This document shows positions 18,582 to 26,822 of a stretch of 54,909 bases of DNA, piece by piece. The stretch is from Clostridia bacterium (GTDB lineage Bacteria; Bacillota; Clostridia; TANB77; CAG-508): assembly GCA_022790575.1 (NCBI GenBank), contig JAAVXM010000046.1, positions 1-54,909 on the forward strand, read 5' to 3'. Each line of letters opens with the position of its first letter. The stretch's first letter is position 1. The notes below the pieces were generated by a model. That model did not search any database. It was given only the letters and a program-made list of their open reading frames with translations, and had not been told where the DNA came from. The position numbers and the translations under genes were made by a program.

Positions 18582-19463
18582 ATGAAAGAACAATTAAACT
18601 TATTTTTTGGATTTTTAGAAAATGATAAGAAGGTATCAAACAATACACTTCAATCATATAAAAGAGATTTACAACAATTTGAAAAATATATAGAACAAAA
18701 TGGAGAAATATATAATGAAGTAACAGGAGAAGAAATCAAAACATATATAGAACATATGCAAGAAATAGGTAAAAAACCATCAACAATATCAAGAGGAATA
18801 GCATCAATAAGGTCATTTTATCAATTTGAAACAAAGAACAAAAATGTAGAAAGTGACCCAACAGAAGGAATACAATCACCTAAAATAGAAAAAAGAATTC
18901 CAAGTGTGTTAACATCAAATGAAGTAGCACTATTATTAGAACAACCAAAAAATGTTGATTTAAAAGGTATAAGAGATAAATCAATGTTAGAGTTTGCATA
19001 TGCTACAGGAATGAGAGTAACAGAAATAATATCATTAAACATAGAAAATGTAAATTTAGAAGAAGGATATGTAACATGTCAAAATGGTAAAAAGGAAAGA
19101 ACAATACCATTAGGAAACATGTCATTAAAAGCACTAAAAGAATACATGTTAAATGCAAGAAACATTATGATAAAAAATGAAGAAGAAAATGCCTTATTTG
19201 TTAATGTAAATGGTCAAAGATTAACAAGGCAAGGTTTCTGGAAAATTATAAAATATTATAAAGAGCAAGCGCATATAGAAAAAGAGATAACACCACATGT
19301 TTTAAGACATTCATTTGCAACACACTTATTACAAAATGGAGCAGACTTAAAGTCAATTCAAACAATGCTTGGACATTCAGATATATTATCAACACAAATA
19401 TATATGCAATTTCAAGATGAAGCATTAAAAAATGTTTATAAAAAAGCTCATCCAAGAGCGTAG
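18582..19463 (+). CDS. xerD: Site-specific tyrosine recombinase XerD
   Basis: Chromosome dimer resolution recombinase acting at dif with FtsK. An N-terminal SAM-like DNA-binding domain (residues about 1-85) is followed by the catalytic domain with Arg in ATGMRVTEI (about residue 145), HVLRHSFATHLL, LGHSDILST and the nucleophile Tyr at about 274 in QIYMQF. Length 293 is typical. I prefer XerD to XerC because of the spoIIM-xerD gene order known in Bacillus. The ATG follows GGTGGGGG. A short hairpin separates it from pssD. Confidence 0.9.
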   Translation: MKEQLNLFFGFLENDKKVSNNTLQSYKRDLQQFEKYIEQNGEIYNEVTGEEIKTYIEHMQEIGKKPSTISRGIASIRSFYQFETKNKNVESDPTEGIQSPKIEKRIPSVLTSNEVALLLEQPKNVDLKGIRDKSMLEFAYATGMRVTEIISLNIENVNLEEGYVTCQNGKKERTIPLGNMSLKALKEYMLNARNIMIKNEEENALFVNVNGQRLTRQGFWKIIKYYKEQAHIEKEITPHVLRHSFATHLLQNGADLKSIQTMLGHSDILSTQIYMQFQDEALKNVYKKAHPRA

Positions 19464-19470
19464 ATTTAGA

Positions 19471-19499
19471 GAAACCACGGAAAATCTTTTCGTGGTTTC
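19471..19499 (+). terminator. Hairpin after xerD
   Basis: GAAACCACG and CGTGGTTTC form a 9-bp stem around an 11-base loop. There is no clear T-run, and the pssD start follows 28 bases later, so it may only attenuate. Confidence 0.5.
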
Positions 19500-19527
19500 A
19501 TGGTATTATAGGAAGGTAAAGTATAAA

Positions 19528-20004
19528 ATGAAAAAAAAGAAAGTATTATTCATATCAAGTACAGGAGGTCACTTTAGTGAACTTCGTCAATTAAGTCCAC
19601 TATTTGATAAGTATGATTATCATATAATAACAGAAAAAGACGACTCAACAAAATGGGTTAAAGAAAAATATGGACAAAAGATGTCATACCTGCCATATGG
19701 AACTAGGCAAAAATTAATTAGATACATATTTATATACATATACTTATGTTTTAAAACCATATACTTATATTTCAAAATAAGACCTAAATATATAGTCACA
19801 ACAGGAACTCATACAGCAGGTCCAATGTGTTATTTAGGAAAAATATTTAGAAGCAAGATAATATATATAGAAACATTTGCAAATAGGAATAGAAAGACTA
19901 TTACAGGAAGGCTAATATATCCTATAGCAGATTTATTTATTGTACAATGGGAAGAGATGTTAAAATTATATCCAAAAGCAGTATATGGAGGTGCAATATA
20001 TTAA
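19528..20004 (+). CDS. PssD/Cps14F-like (Alg14-type) glycosyltransferase subunit
   Basis: Membrane-associated partner of a two-part glycosyltransferase used in surface polysaccharide assembly. The N-terminus has the Rossmann start KVLFISSTGGHFSEL typical of Alg14/PssD; then come a hydrophobic stretch (YIFIYIYLCFKTIYLYF, about residues 69-85) and VTTGTHTAGPMCYLGKI, IYIETFANR, which are family motifs. Length 158 is usual. The frame is open further upstream into xerD, but ATG 19528 with GGAAGG gives the right N-terminus. Its stop overlaps the next start by one base. Confidence 0.88.
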   Translation: MKKKKVLFISSTGGHFSELRQLSPLFDKYDYHIITEKDDSTKWVKEKYGQKMSYLPYGTRQKLIRYIFIYIYLCFKTIYLYFKIRPKYIVTTGTHTAGPMCYLGKIFRSKIIYIETFANRNRKTITGRLIYPIADLFIVQWEEMLKLYPKAVYGGAIY

Positions 20005-20483
20005 TGATACTAGTATTATTAGGAACTCAAAACAACAGTTTTCATAGATTACTAGAAGAAATACAAAAAAATATAGAAGATGGGACTATAAAAGAAGAAG
20101 TTATTGTACAAAAAGGCTATACAAAATTCGAATCAAGAAATATGGAAATATACAATCAATTACCAGCAAGTGAATTATATGAACTAATAGAAAAAGCAGA
20201 AGTAGTTATAACACATGGAGGTGTTGGGTCTATTATTGATTCTATAAAAAGGAAGAAAAAGGTAATAGCTATACCTAGATTAAAAGAATATAATGAACAT
20301 GTAAATAATCACCAATTAGACATAATAAGTTCATTTAACAAAATGGGATATATATTGGGAATAGATGATGTAAAGGACTTAAAAGGAGCATTAGCAAGGA
20401 TAAGAGAATTTGAACCAAAAGAATACATACAAAATACAGGAAATGTAATAAAGATTATAGAAGAGTTTATAGAGAAAAACTGA
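20004..20483 (+). CDS. PssE/Cps14G-like (Alg13-type) glycosyltransferase subunit
   Basis: Catalytic partner of the preceding protein. The start MILVLLGTQNNSFHRLLEEIQ and the nucleotide-sugar loop VVITHGGVGSIIDSI with PRLKEYNEHVNNHQLDI (about residues 71-112) are characteristic of the Alg13/PssE family, the C-terminal half of a GT28-type enzyme. Length 159. The ATG at 20004 overlaps the pssD stop codon (TAATG), implying translational coupling. No other polysaccharide genes are next to the pair, so the acceptor and sugar are unknown. Confidence 0.88.
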   Translation: MILVLLGTQNNSFHRLLEEIQKNIEDGTIKEEVIVQKGYTKFESRNMEIYNQLPASELYELIEKAEVVITHGGVGSIIDSIKRKKKVIAIPRLKEYNEHVNNHQLDIISSFNKMGYILGIDDVKDLKGALARIREFEPKEYIQNTGNVIKIIEEFIEKN

Positions 20484-20555
20484 AAAAAAAGAAAGATAGA
20501 TTATATAAAAGAAGAAAAAAAGACTTTTTTCAATAAAATTTTTAGCTTATAACTA

Positions 20556-20584
20556 TTGCAAAAAAGTAACATTATTGGTATGAT
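20556..20584 (+). promoter_or_regulatory. Promoter of ftsEX
   Basis: TTGCAA (20556-20561), 17-base spacer and TATGAT (20579-20584), about 90 bases before ftsE. It marks the start of the ftsE-ftsX-M23 unit. Confidence 0.55.
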
Positions 20585-20674
20585 AAAAAAGAATGGAATA
20601 ATACAAGAAATAAATTAAATATGCCAAATTTAAGTAACAAAACTAAATTATTTTAAAGTAGAGGAAAATGAAAA

Positions 20675-21361
20675 ATGATAGAATTCAAAAATGTGTGTAA
20701 AAAATATGAAACTGGTACAGAAGCAGTAAAAAAAGCAAGTTTTAATATTGAAAAAGGAGAATTTGCATTTTTAGTAGGGACATCAGGAAGTGGAAAATCA
20801 ACTTTAATAAAACTAATATTAAAAGAAGAAGAACCAACATCAGGAAACATAATAATAAATGGAAAAGACACAACTTTTTTAAAACAAAGTAGAGTGCCAT
20901 ATTTACGAAGAAGTATGGGAATAGTATTTCAAGACTTCAGACTATTACCAGACAAAACAGTATATGAAAATGTAGCATTTGCAATGTACATAGTAAAAGC
21001 CACACCAAGGCATATACGTAGACAAGTTCCAATGGTATTATCATTAGTTGGGTTAAGTGAAAAAGCAAAAATGTATCCAAATGAGTTATCAGGAGGAGAG
21101 CAGCAAAGAGTAGCATTAGCAAGAGCATTAGTAAACAATCCATCAATGATAATAGCAGATGAGCCAACAGGAAACTTAGACCCAGAGACAGCATGGGACA
21201 TAATGAATCTATTAAATGAAATAAATATGAGAGGAACAACTGTAGTAGTAGCAACACATGCTAAAGAAATAGTAGACCAAATGAAAAAAAGAGTAATACA
21301 CATTGAAAAAGGTGTAATAGTAAAAGACGATAAAAAAGGTGGTTATGATTGTGAGATTTAA
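20675..21361 (+). CDS. ftsE: Cell division ATP-binding protein FtsE
   Basis: ABC ATPase that with FtsX controls peptidoglycan hydrolases across the membrane. Walker A GTSGSGKST (about residues 35-43), Q-loop FQDFRLL, signature LSGGEQQRVALARAL, Walker B MIIADEPTGNLD and the H-loop THAKE are all intact. Length 228 matches FtsE. The RLLPDKTVYENVAFAM stretch is typical for FtsE rather than other MacB-like ABC proteins. The ftsX start lies inside its 3' end. Confidence 0.96.
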   Translation: MIEFKNVCKKYETGTEAVKKASFNIEKGEFAFLVGTSGSGKSTLIKLILKEEEPTSGNIIINGKDTTFLKQSRVPYLRRSMGIVFQDFRLLPDKTVYENVAFAMYIVKATPRHIRRQVPMVLSLVGLSEKAKMYPNELSGGEQQRVALARALVNNPSMIIADEPTGNLDPETAWDIMNLLNEINMRGTTVVVATHAKEIVDQMKKRVIHIEKGVIVKDDKKGGYDCEI

Positions 21362-22244
21362 TGTAATAAGTTATTTGTTAGGGGAAGGATTTAGTAATAT
21401 TTTTAAAAACAAAAAATCAACAATATCATCATTAATGATAATGTGTGCAACAATGTTTGTTTTTGGACTATTTTTTGTAATAGGAGAAAACATAAATGCA
21501 TTTGTTGCAAATGTTGCAGAAGCGCAAGGAATAAGAGTATTTGTTACAAGAGAGGCAACAGATGAGCAAATAGAACAAGTAGGAAAAGATTTATTAGCAA
21601 TAGAAGGAGTAAGAAATGCAGAATATATATCCAAGGACGATGCATTAGAATCAATGAAAGATTGGCTAGGAGAAGAAACAGTTGATGGATATGACAAAAG
21701 AAACATATTCCCAGCATCATATGATGTAACATTAACAGACTTAGAACTAAATGAAGATGTACAAGAAAGTATATTACAGATTGAAAATGTAGAAGAAATA
21801 AGGTCAAGCAATCAAACAATAGCACAAATTATAAGACTAGCAAGAGGGATAAAGATAGTTACAGCAGCAATACTTGTATTATTAATAATAATATCAATAG
21901 CAATAATATCAAATACAATAAAACTAACTGTACATGCTAGAAGAAAAGAAATATCAATAATGAAATATGTTGGAGCAACAAACAGTTTTATAAGATGGCC
22001 ATTTTTAGTTGAAGGAATAGTCATAGGAATATTATCAGGAATATTATCAGTAGCAATAATTGGAGCAGTATATACATTCATAGCAGACAAAATGGCAACA
22101 ACAGACTTCATGCAAATGGTACATTGGAAGTTATTAGAATTTAAAGACATGTTTAGCTTAATAATAACAGTATATATGGGATTAGGAATTGGAATAGGAG
22201 CAATAGGAAGTGGAATCTCTATGAGAAAGTACTTAGAAGTATAA
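21345..22244 (+). CDS. ftsX: Cell division membrane protein FtsX
   Basis: Four-helix membrane partner of FtsE. A helix at about residues 25-45, an extracellular loop domain (about 46-165, with YISKDDAL and FPASYDVTL, typical of FtsX), then three helices (about 170-195, 218-245, 268-292). It transmits FtsE ATPase status to outer hydrolases such as CwlO or PcsB. The start is uncertain: GTG 21339, ATG 21345 or GTG 21351 are possible, and AAAGGTGG at 21335-21342 is best spaced for the last; all overlap ftsE. The M23 protein starts 10 bases after its stop. Confidence 0.95.
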   Translation: MIVRFNVISYLLGEGFSNIFKNKKSTISSLMIMCATMFVFGLFFVIGENINAFVANVAEAQGIRVFVTREATDEQIEQVGKDLLAIEGVRNAEYISKDDALESMKDWLGEETVDGYDKRNIFPASYDVTLTDLELNEDVQESILQIENVEEIRSSNQTIAQIIRLARGIKIVTAAILVLLIIISIAIISNTIKLTVHARRKEISIMKYVGATNSFIRWPFLVEGIVIGILSGILSVAIIGAVYTFIADKMATTDFMQMVHWKLLEFKDMFSLIITVYMGLGIGIGAIGSGISMRKYLEV

Positions 22245-22254
22245 AGGAGAAAAG

Positions 22255-23478
22255 ATGCGTAAAAGTAAATGGAAAGTTATAGTTTTTGCAGCCTTTTTAC
22301 TAAGTTGCCTATATAATTGTGTATATGCAACAGAGAGTATAACAGATTTACAAACGCAATCAAACGAATTAACACAGCAATTAGATGAAACAAATAATAG
22401 GTTAAAAGCTGTACAAGAGCAAATATCTGAGCAAATGGGACAATTGCAAGAATTAGATAATCAAATAGCTAGTTCGCAAGAAGAACTAAACAAAATTAAT
22501 ACAGACATTAAAAATTTAACAAATCAAATACAAACAAATGAAGAAAAATTAAATAAAACGCAAAAAGAATATAACAGTATGCAAGAGTTATTTGATATAA
22601 GAGTATTAGAAATGTACAAAGCACCCAAGCTACAAACATTAGATGTTTTGTTAACATCTAAAAGTATAACAGAGTTTTTAACAAATTATTATGCGATGAA
22701 AGATTTATTAAAATATGACAAGCAATTATTAGAAACAGTTAAGATGCAAAAACAGGAAATTGAAACAACAAAAAAAATATTAGCTGAGAAAAAGCAACAA
22801 GTAGTTGTTAGCAAACAATCTCAACAGAAAAAAGAGCAAGTACTCACAAACTCAAAAACAATGAGACAATATTATTTAGGAAAGCTAACTGCACAGGAGC
22901 AAAGCTTACAAACACAAATAGACGAATATAATATACGAGTAGCAGAAATAGAAGCAGAAATTAGAATGTTAGCATTAAATAGTATAAGTGAGGATTACTT
23001 AGGAGGTGTAATGGCATGGCCTGTACCAGGATACACATCATTAACATCAACATATGGAATGAGAGTACATCCTATAACAGGTGCATATAAATTACATACA
23101 GGAATAGATATTGGAGCACCATTTAGGGCAAGTTTTGTAGCAGCAGCCAATGGAATAGTATCAAAAGCGACATACAATACTGCATATGGTAATATGGTAA
23201 TTATTGACCATGGTGGAGGAGTACAAACACTATATGCACATGGTGATGAAATTCTAGTTGAACTAGGACAAACTGTTGAAAGAGGGACTGAAGTATTAAA
23301 AGTAGGTTCTACAGGTTACTCAACAGGACCACATGCACATTTTGAAATAAGAATCAATGGACAAACTGTAAATCCATTAGAATATCTATTAAATTTAAGT
23401 AAAATACCAGAAAAACAAGCAGACAATACAGAAAGTGCAGAAAATACAGAAGAAACAAACAACAATCCAGAGCAATAG
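22255..23478 (+). CDS. Secreted coiled-coil M23 peptidase or activator (EnvC/PcsB-like), first copy
   Basis: Signal peptide (residues about 1-25, ending CVYA), a long coiled coil (about 30-235) rich in Gln and Glu, then a LytM/M23 domain (about 255-380). The zinc ligands are all present: HTGIDIG (His and Asp) and HAHFEI, plus the TLYAHGDE loop. That supports an active endopeptidase rather than a degenerate EnvC-type activator. Placed directly after ftsX, it is the likely partner of FtsEX, with the coiled coil docking on the FtsX loop as in EnvC and PcsB. Strong AAAGGAGA site. Confidence 0.92.
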   Translation: MRKSKWKVIVFAAFLLSCLYNCVYATESITDLQTQSNELTQQLDETNNRLKAVQEQISEQMGQLQELDNQIASSQEELNKINTDIKNLTNQIQTNEEKLNKTQKEYNSMQELFDIRVLEMYKAPKLQTLDVLLTSKSITEFLTNYYAMKDLLKYDKQLLETVKMQKQEIETTKKILAEKKQQVVVSKQSQQKKEQVLTNSKTMRQYYLGKLTAQEQSLQTQIDEYNIRVAEIEAEIRMLALNSISEDYLGGVMAWPVPGYTSLTSTYGMRVHPITGAYKLHTGIDIGAPFRASFVAAANGIVSKATYNTAYGNMVIIDHGGGVQTLYAHGDEILVELGQTVERGTEVLKVGSTGYSTGPHAHFEIRINGQTVNPLEYLLNLSKIPEKQADNTESAENTEETNNNPEQ

Positions 23479-23533
23479 AAATAGAATATATAAAAACTAA
23501 GGATTGTGCCTTTAAAGGGAAAGGAGAAAAAAT

Positions 23534-24775
23534 ATGAAAAAATTATTTGTAAAAATATTAGGGACATTAATATCAATAACACTTGTTATGCAATGCTTAA
23601 ATGTATATGCATTAACTGAAAAAGAGGAACTAGAAAATGAAAAAAAAGAAATAAATAAACAATTAGAGGATGCAAAGAAAAAGCAAGAAGAAGTAGAAGC
23701 ACAGAAATCTAAAACAATGAAAGAAGTAGAAAGTTTAATAGGTCAAATTGCAGAATATGAAACAGAGATTAATTCACTAGAAACAAGAATAAAAGAATTA
23801 AAATCACAAATAAAAACAAAGGAAAAAGACATAGAACAAAAAGAAATTGAATATACTGAACAAGAAGAGTTATTAGAGGATAGGCTTGTATCAATATATA
23901 AGAATGGAGATATGTCATATTTAGATGTATTATTAACATCATCTAGTTTAACAGACTTTTTTGGAAAGTACTATTCTGCTACACAATTAGTTGAATGTGA
24001 TAAAGATTTAATACAATCAACAAAAGAGCAAAAAGCAAAAATAGAACAAGAAAAAGCAGAATTAGAAAGCAACAAAAAAGAATTAGACACTGCTTTAGCA
24101 CAATCTGAGCAAAAGAATATTAAGTTAAAAGACATAAAACAGCAAAAACAAGTTCAAGCTGCTAAATTAACTGAAGAAGAACAAAAATTACAAAAAGAGA
24201 TAGAAGAATTTGAAGAAGCAAATAGAAAGATTGCTCAAGAAATAAAACAAGCAGAAATTAGATACCAAAAGCAATTAGAAGAACTAAGAAAAAAGGCAGA
24301 GGAAGAGGCCCAAAAGAACAATAACAATAATGGTAGTGGCAATAATACAACAACAGGCTCAGGATATTTTATGAGACCAGTAGCAACAGGAAAAATAACA
24401 GCTACATCACATTACTCATCTGGAAAATTCCATGGAGCAATTGACTATGGTGTACCAGTAGGAACACCTGTAGTTGCAGCTGCAGATGGAGTAGTAATGT
24501 ATACAGCTAACTTATCAGGAAGTTATGGTACATATGTAGTTATAAGACATGCAAATGGATTACAATCATATTATGGACATGGTACATATGGCTCTATATC
24601 TGTAAAAGGAGGAGCAATAGTTAAAAAGGGAGAAAAAATAATGTTAAGTGGAAATACAGGAAATTCTAGTGGACCACATTTACATTTTGAAGTTAGAAAA
24701 TCACCATATAATTATAGTTATAATGCAACAGGATATGGTGGAGATAGTAGGGTAAATCCATTAAATTATCTATAA
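23534..24775 (+). CDS. Secreted coiled-coil M23 peptidase (EnvC/PcsB-like), second copy
   Basis: Same build as the preceding protein: signal peptide (about residues 1-27), coiled coil (about 30-260, with Lys/Glu heptads), an Asn/Gly/Thr linker, and an M23 domain (about 280-413). Zinc ligands are visible in HGAIDYG and HLHFEV, with SYYGHG between. The tandem arrangement suggests duplication followed by divergence of the coiled coils. Both likely need FtsEX for activation. A 33-base perfect palindrome after the gene closes the unit. Confidence 0.9.
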   Translation: MKKLFVKILGTLISITLVMQCLNVYALTEKEELENEKKEINKQLEDAKKKQEEVEAQKSKTMKEVESLIGQIAEYETEINSLETRIKELKSQIKTKEKDIEQKEIEYTEQEELLEDRLVSIYKNGDMSYLDVLLTSSSLTDFFGKYYSATQLVECDKDLIQSTKEQKAKIEQEKAELESNKKELDTALAQSEQKNIKLKDIKQQKQVQAAKLTEEEQKLQKEIEEFEEANRKIAQEIKQAEIRYQKQLEELRKKAEEEAQKNNNNNGSGNNTTTGSGYFMRPVATGKITATSHYSSGKFHGAIDYGVPVGTPVVAAADGVVMYTANLSGSYGTYVVIRHANGLQSYYGHGTYGSISVKGGAIVKKGEKIMLSGNTGNSSGPHLHFEVRKSPYNYSYNATGYGGDSRVNPLNYL

Positions 24776-24781
24776 CAAAAG

Positions 24782-24814
24782 TTATATAGGAAAATCACTG
24801 ATTTTCCTATATAA
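24782..24814. terminator. Perfect palindrome after the second M23 gene
   Basis: TTATATAGGAAAATCA and its exact complement flank a single C, giving a stem of up to about 14 bp once a loop is allowed. The flanking bases are A/T rich on both sides. It separates the ftsEX unit from the S41 protease gene. Confidence 0.7.
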
Positions 24815-24843
24815 TTATTAAATAAAAAAGAAATGAGGTAAAA

Positions 24844-26076
24844 ATGGAAGAAGAAAAATATATAAAAAGGCAAAGAATCTATAAAACAATAATGTTAGTT
24901 GTTTTAACAGCATTTATAACATGTATAGTAACAACAGCATTTATTTCAAATAAATATAAAACAGGAAGCAATATAATTGATTTACAGTCTTTTATAAACA
25001 CAACAGACAAAAGTGACTTAACAAAAACCTTAAAAAAGATAGAGAATATAGTAAATAAATACTATTTGAATGATATAGATAAAGAAAAAGCAATAGATGG
25101 AGCAATTAAAGGATATATATCAGCATTAGGAGACCCATATACAGAATATGTTCCAGCAAATGATATGGAAGAGTATACAGAAGCGCTAATGGGGAATTTT
25201 GTTGGCATAGGAATATATATGATTAAAAACACAGAAAAAAATGCAATAGAAGTTTTAGCACCAATACAAGATAGTCCAGCAGAAAAAGCAGGAATTCTTC
25301 CAGAAGACATAATAGTAAGTGTAGATGGAGTAAAATATACAGGGGATGATATGACAACAGCATCTAATAATATAAAAGGAGAAGAAGGCACAACAGTTAA
25401 ACTAGAGATTTTAAGAGGAGAAGAAATTCTTAATTTTGAATTAACAAGAAGTAAAGTTACAACAAATCCTGTAGTATCAAAAAAATTAGAAAACAATATT
25501 GGATATATTGAAATACCAAGCTTTGATGAAGGAACAGCAGAAGGATTTAAAACAAAATTTGAAGGTTTAAAAAATGAAGGAATTAACTCACTAATTATTG
25601 ATTTAAGAAATAATGGTGGAGGACTAGTTGATGAAGCTTTAAAAATAGCAGACTATATTGTACCATCTGGAAAGGAACTTCTAATAACTGTAGATAAAGA
25701 CAAAAAAGAGAAAATTGAAAAAGCCAAAGAAGATGTTTTAATAGATATGCCAATAGTATTATTAGTAAATGAAAATAGTGCAAGTGCTTCAGAAATATTA
25801 GCAGGAGCACTAAAGGACCAAAAAGAGGCTACAGTAGTAGGAACAAAAACATTTGGAAAAGGTGTAATCCAACAAGTTTTATCATTAGACAATGGAAGTG
25901 GATTAAAAATAACTGTTGAAGAATATTACACACCAAATAGAAACCAAATAAATGAAATTGGAATAGAGCCTGATGAAACAGTTGAATTACCAGAAACAGT
26001 TACAAATGTTTTATCAGTAGAAGAAGCAGATGATACTCAATTGCATAGAGGAATTGAAATATTAAACAAGGAATAA
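24844..26076 (+). CDS. Carboxy-terminal processing protease (S41 family, CtpA/CtpB type)
   Basis: A membrane-anchored serine protease: N-terminal helix (about residues 16-35), a short region, a PDZ domain (about 105-190, starting GNFVGIG and including GILPEDIIVSVDG), then the S41 core. The catalytic Ser is in NENSASASE near residue 315 and the Lys in FGKGVIQ near 340. In Bacillus subtilis ctpB lies in the same ftsEX neighbourhood and clips SpoIVFA in sporulation. Here the protein could process cell-wall hydrolases or sporulation factors; the substrate is not shown by sequence. The ATG follows GAGG. Confidence 0.92.
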   Translation: MEEEKYIKRQRIYKTIMLVVLTAFITCIVTTAFISNKYKTGSNIIDLQSFINTTDKSDLTKTLKKIENIVNKYYLNDIDKEKAIDGAIKGYISALGDPYTEYVPANDMEEYTEALMGNFVGIGIYMIKNTEKNAIEVLAPIQDSPAEKAGILPEDIIVSVDGVKYTGDDMTTASNNIKGEEGTTVKLEILRGEEILNFELTRSKVTTNPVVSKKLENNIGYIEIPSFDEGTAEGFKTKFEGLKNEGINSLIIDLRNNGGGLVDEALKIADYIVPSGKELLITVDKDKKEKIEKAKEDVLIDMPIVLLVNENSASASEILAGALKDQKEATVVGTKTFGKGVIQQVLSLDNGSGLKITVEEYYTPNRNQINEIGIEPDETVELPETVTNVLSVEEADDTQLHRGIEILNKE

Positions 26077-26121
26077 TTAAAAAATAATATTGTTTATTTT
26101 GGGAGAAAAGAGAGATTTAAG

Positions 26122-26721
26122 ATGAAATTAAATTTAGCAAATAAATTAACAATTTTTAGAATTATATTAGTGCCAATAATGGCACTAATACCATATTTAA
26201 ACCTTAAAGGAGACTTTTTTGGGCTTTCTTTAACATTTTTTTGGATGGAACTAATATTTATAGTTGCATCAATTACAGACAAATTAGATGGCTATATTGC
26301 GCGTTCTAGAAATCAAATAACAACTTTTGGAAAGTTCTTAGACCCATTAGCTGATAAAATCTTAGTTTTAACAGCAATGGTATTATTAGTTGAACTTGAT
26401 AAAATACCAGCATGGATACCAATTATTGTACTTGCTAGAGAGTTTTTGGTTTCTGGTTATAGATTGATTGCTGTAGAAAAAGGTGGACAGGTTATTGCTG
26501 CTTCTTTTTGGGGCAAGCTAAAAACAGTTACTCAAATGATTGCAATTATTTTAGTTATTTTTGATGCAAATGCTTTTGCAGCTTTCTTTAATGGTTATCT
26601 ATCAGGAGCAGAATTATACTTAAATATTGTTTCTACAACTTTACTTTTTGTTTCTGTTGTTGCCACAATTTTTTCTGGTATCGATTATATGAAAAATGGT
26701 AAAGAATTGTTTGAGGATTAA
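26122..26721 (+). CDS. pgsA: CDP-diacylglycerol-glycerol-3-phosphate 3-phosphatidyltransferase
   Basis: Makes phosphatidylglycerol phosphate at the membrane. The CDP-alcohol phosphotransferase signature is complete: DKLDGYIAR followed by FGKFLDPLADK (about residues 52-76), with the three conserved Asp and the Gly in the required spacing. Four to six membrane helices, length 199 as usual. The second half uses more T-ending codons than its neighbours. A terminator-promoter module follows it. Confidence 0.94.
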   Translation: MKLNLANKLTIFRIILVPIMALIPYLNLKGDFFGLSLTFFWMELIFIVASITDKLDGYIARSRNQITTFGKFLDPLADKILVLTAMVLLVELDKIPAWIPIIVLAREFLVSGYRLIAVEKGGQVIAASFWGKLKTVTQMIAIILVIFDANAFAAFFNGYLSGAELYLNIVSTTLLFVSVVATIFSGIDYMKNGKELFED

Positions 26722-26741
26722 TTATGATTTTATATAGAAAG

Positions 26742-26765
26742 TAGCAAGTAAAACTTGCTATTTTT
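26742..26765 (+). terminator. Terminator hairpin TAGCAAG/CTTGCTA, copy 2
   Basis: TAGCAAG (26742-26748) and CTTGCTA (26754-26760) around a five-base loop, followed by five T. Same core as at 4501 and 32877. Confidence 0.85.
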
Positions 26766-26783
26766 ACTATTATGGGATAAAAT
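26755..26783 (+). promoter_or_regulatory. Promoter overlapping the terminator after pgsA
   Basis: TTGCTA (26755-26760), 17-base spacer, TAAAAT (26778-26783). The -35 box is the hairpin's 3' arm. It would drive the ATPase gene at 26823. Confidence 0.62.
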
Positions 26784-26822
26784 AGGGAGAGCAAGAAATA
26801 ATAAAGGAAAAGGAGGCAGAGG

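Noticed and set aside
24782..24814. Palindrome as an attachment or origin site
   Set aside because: It is most simply a terminator between two transcription units; no flanking repeats or integrase gene support another role.
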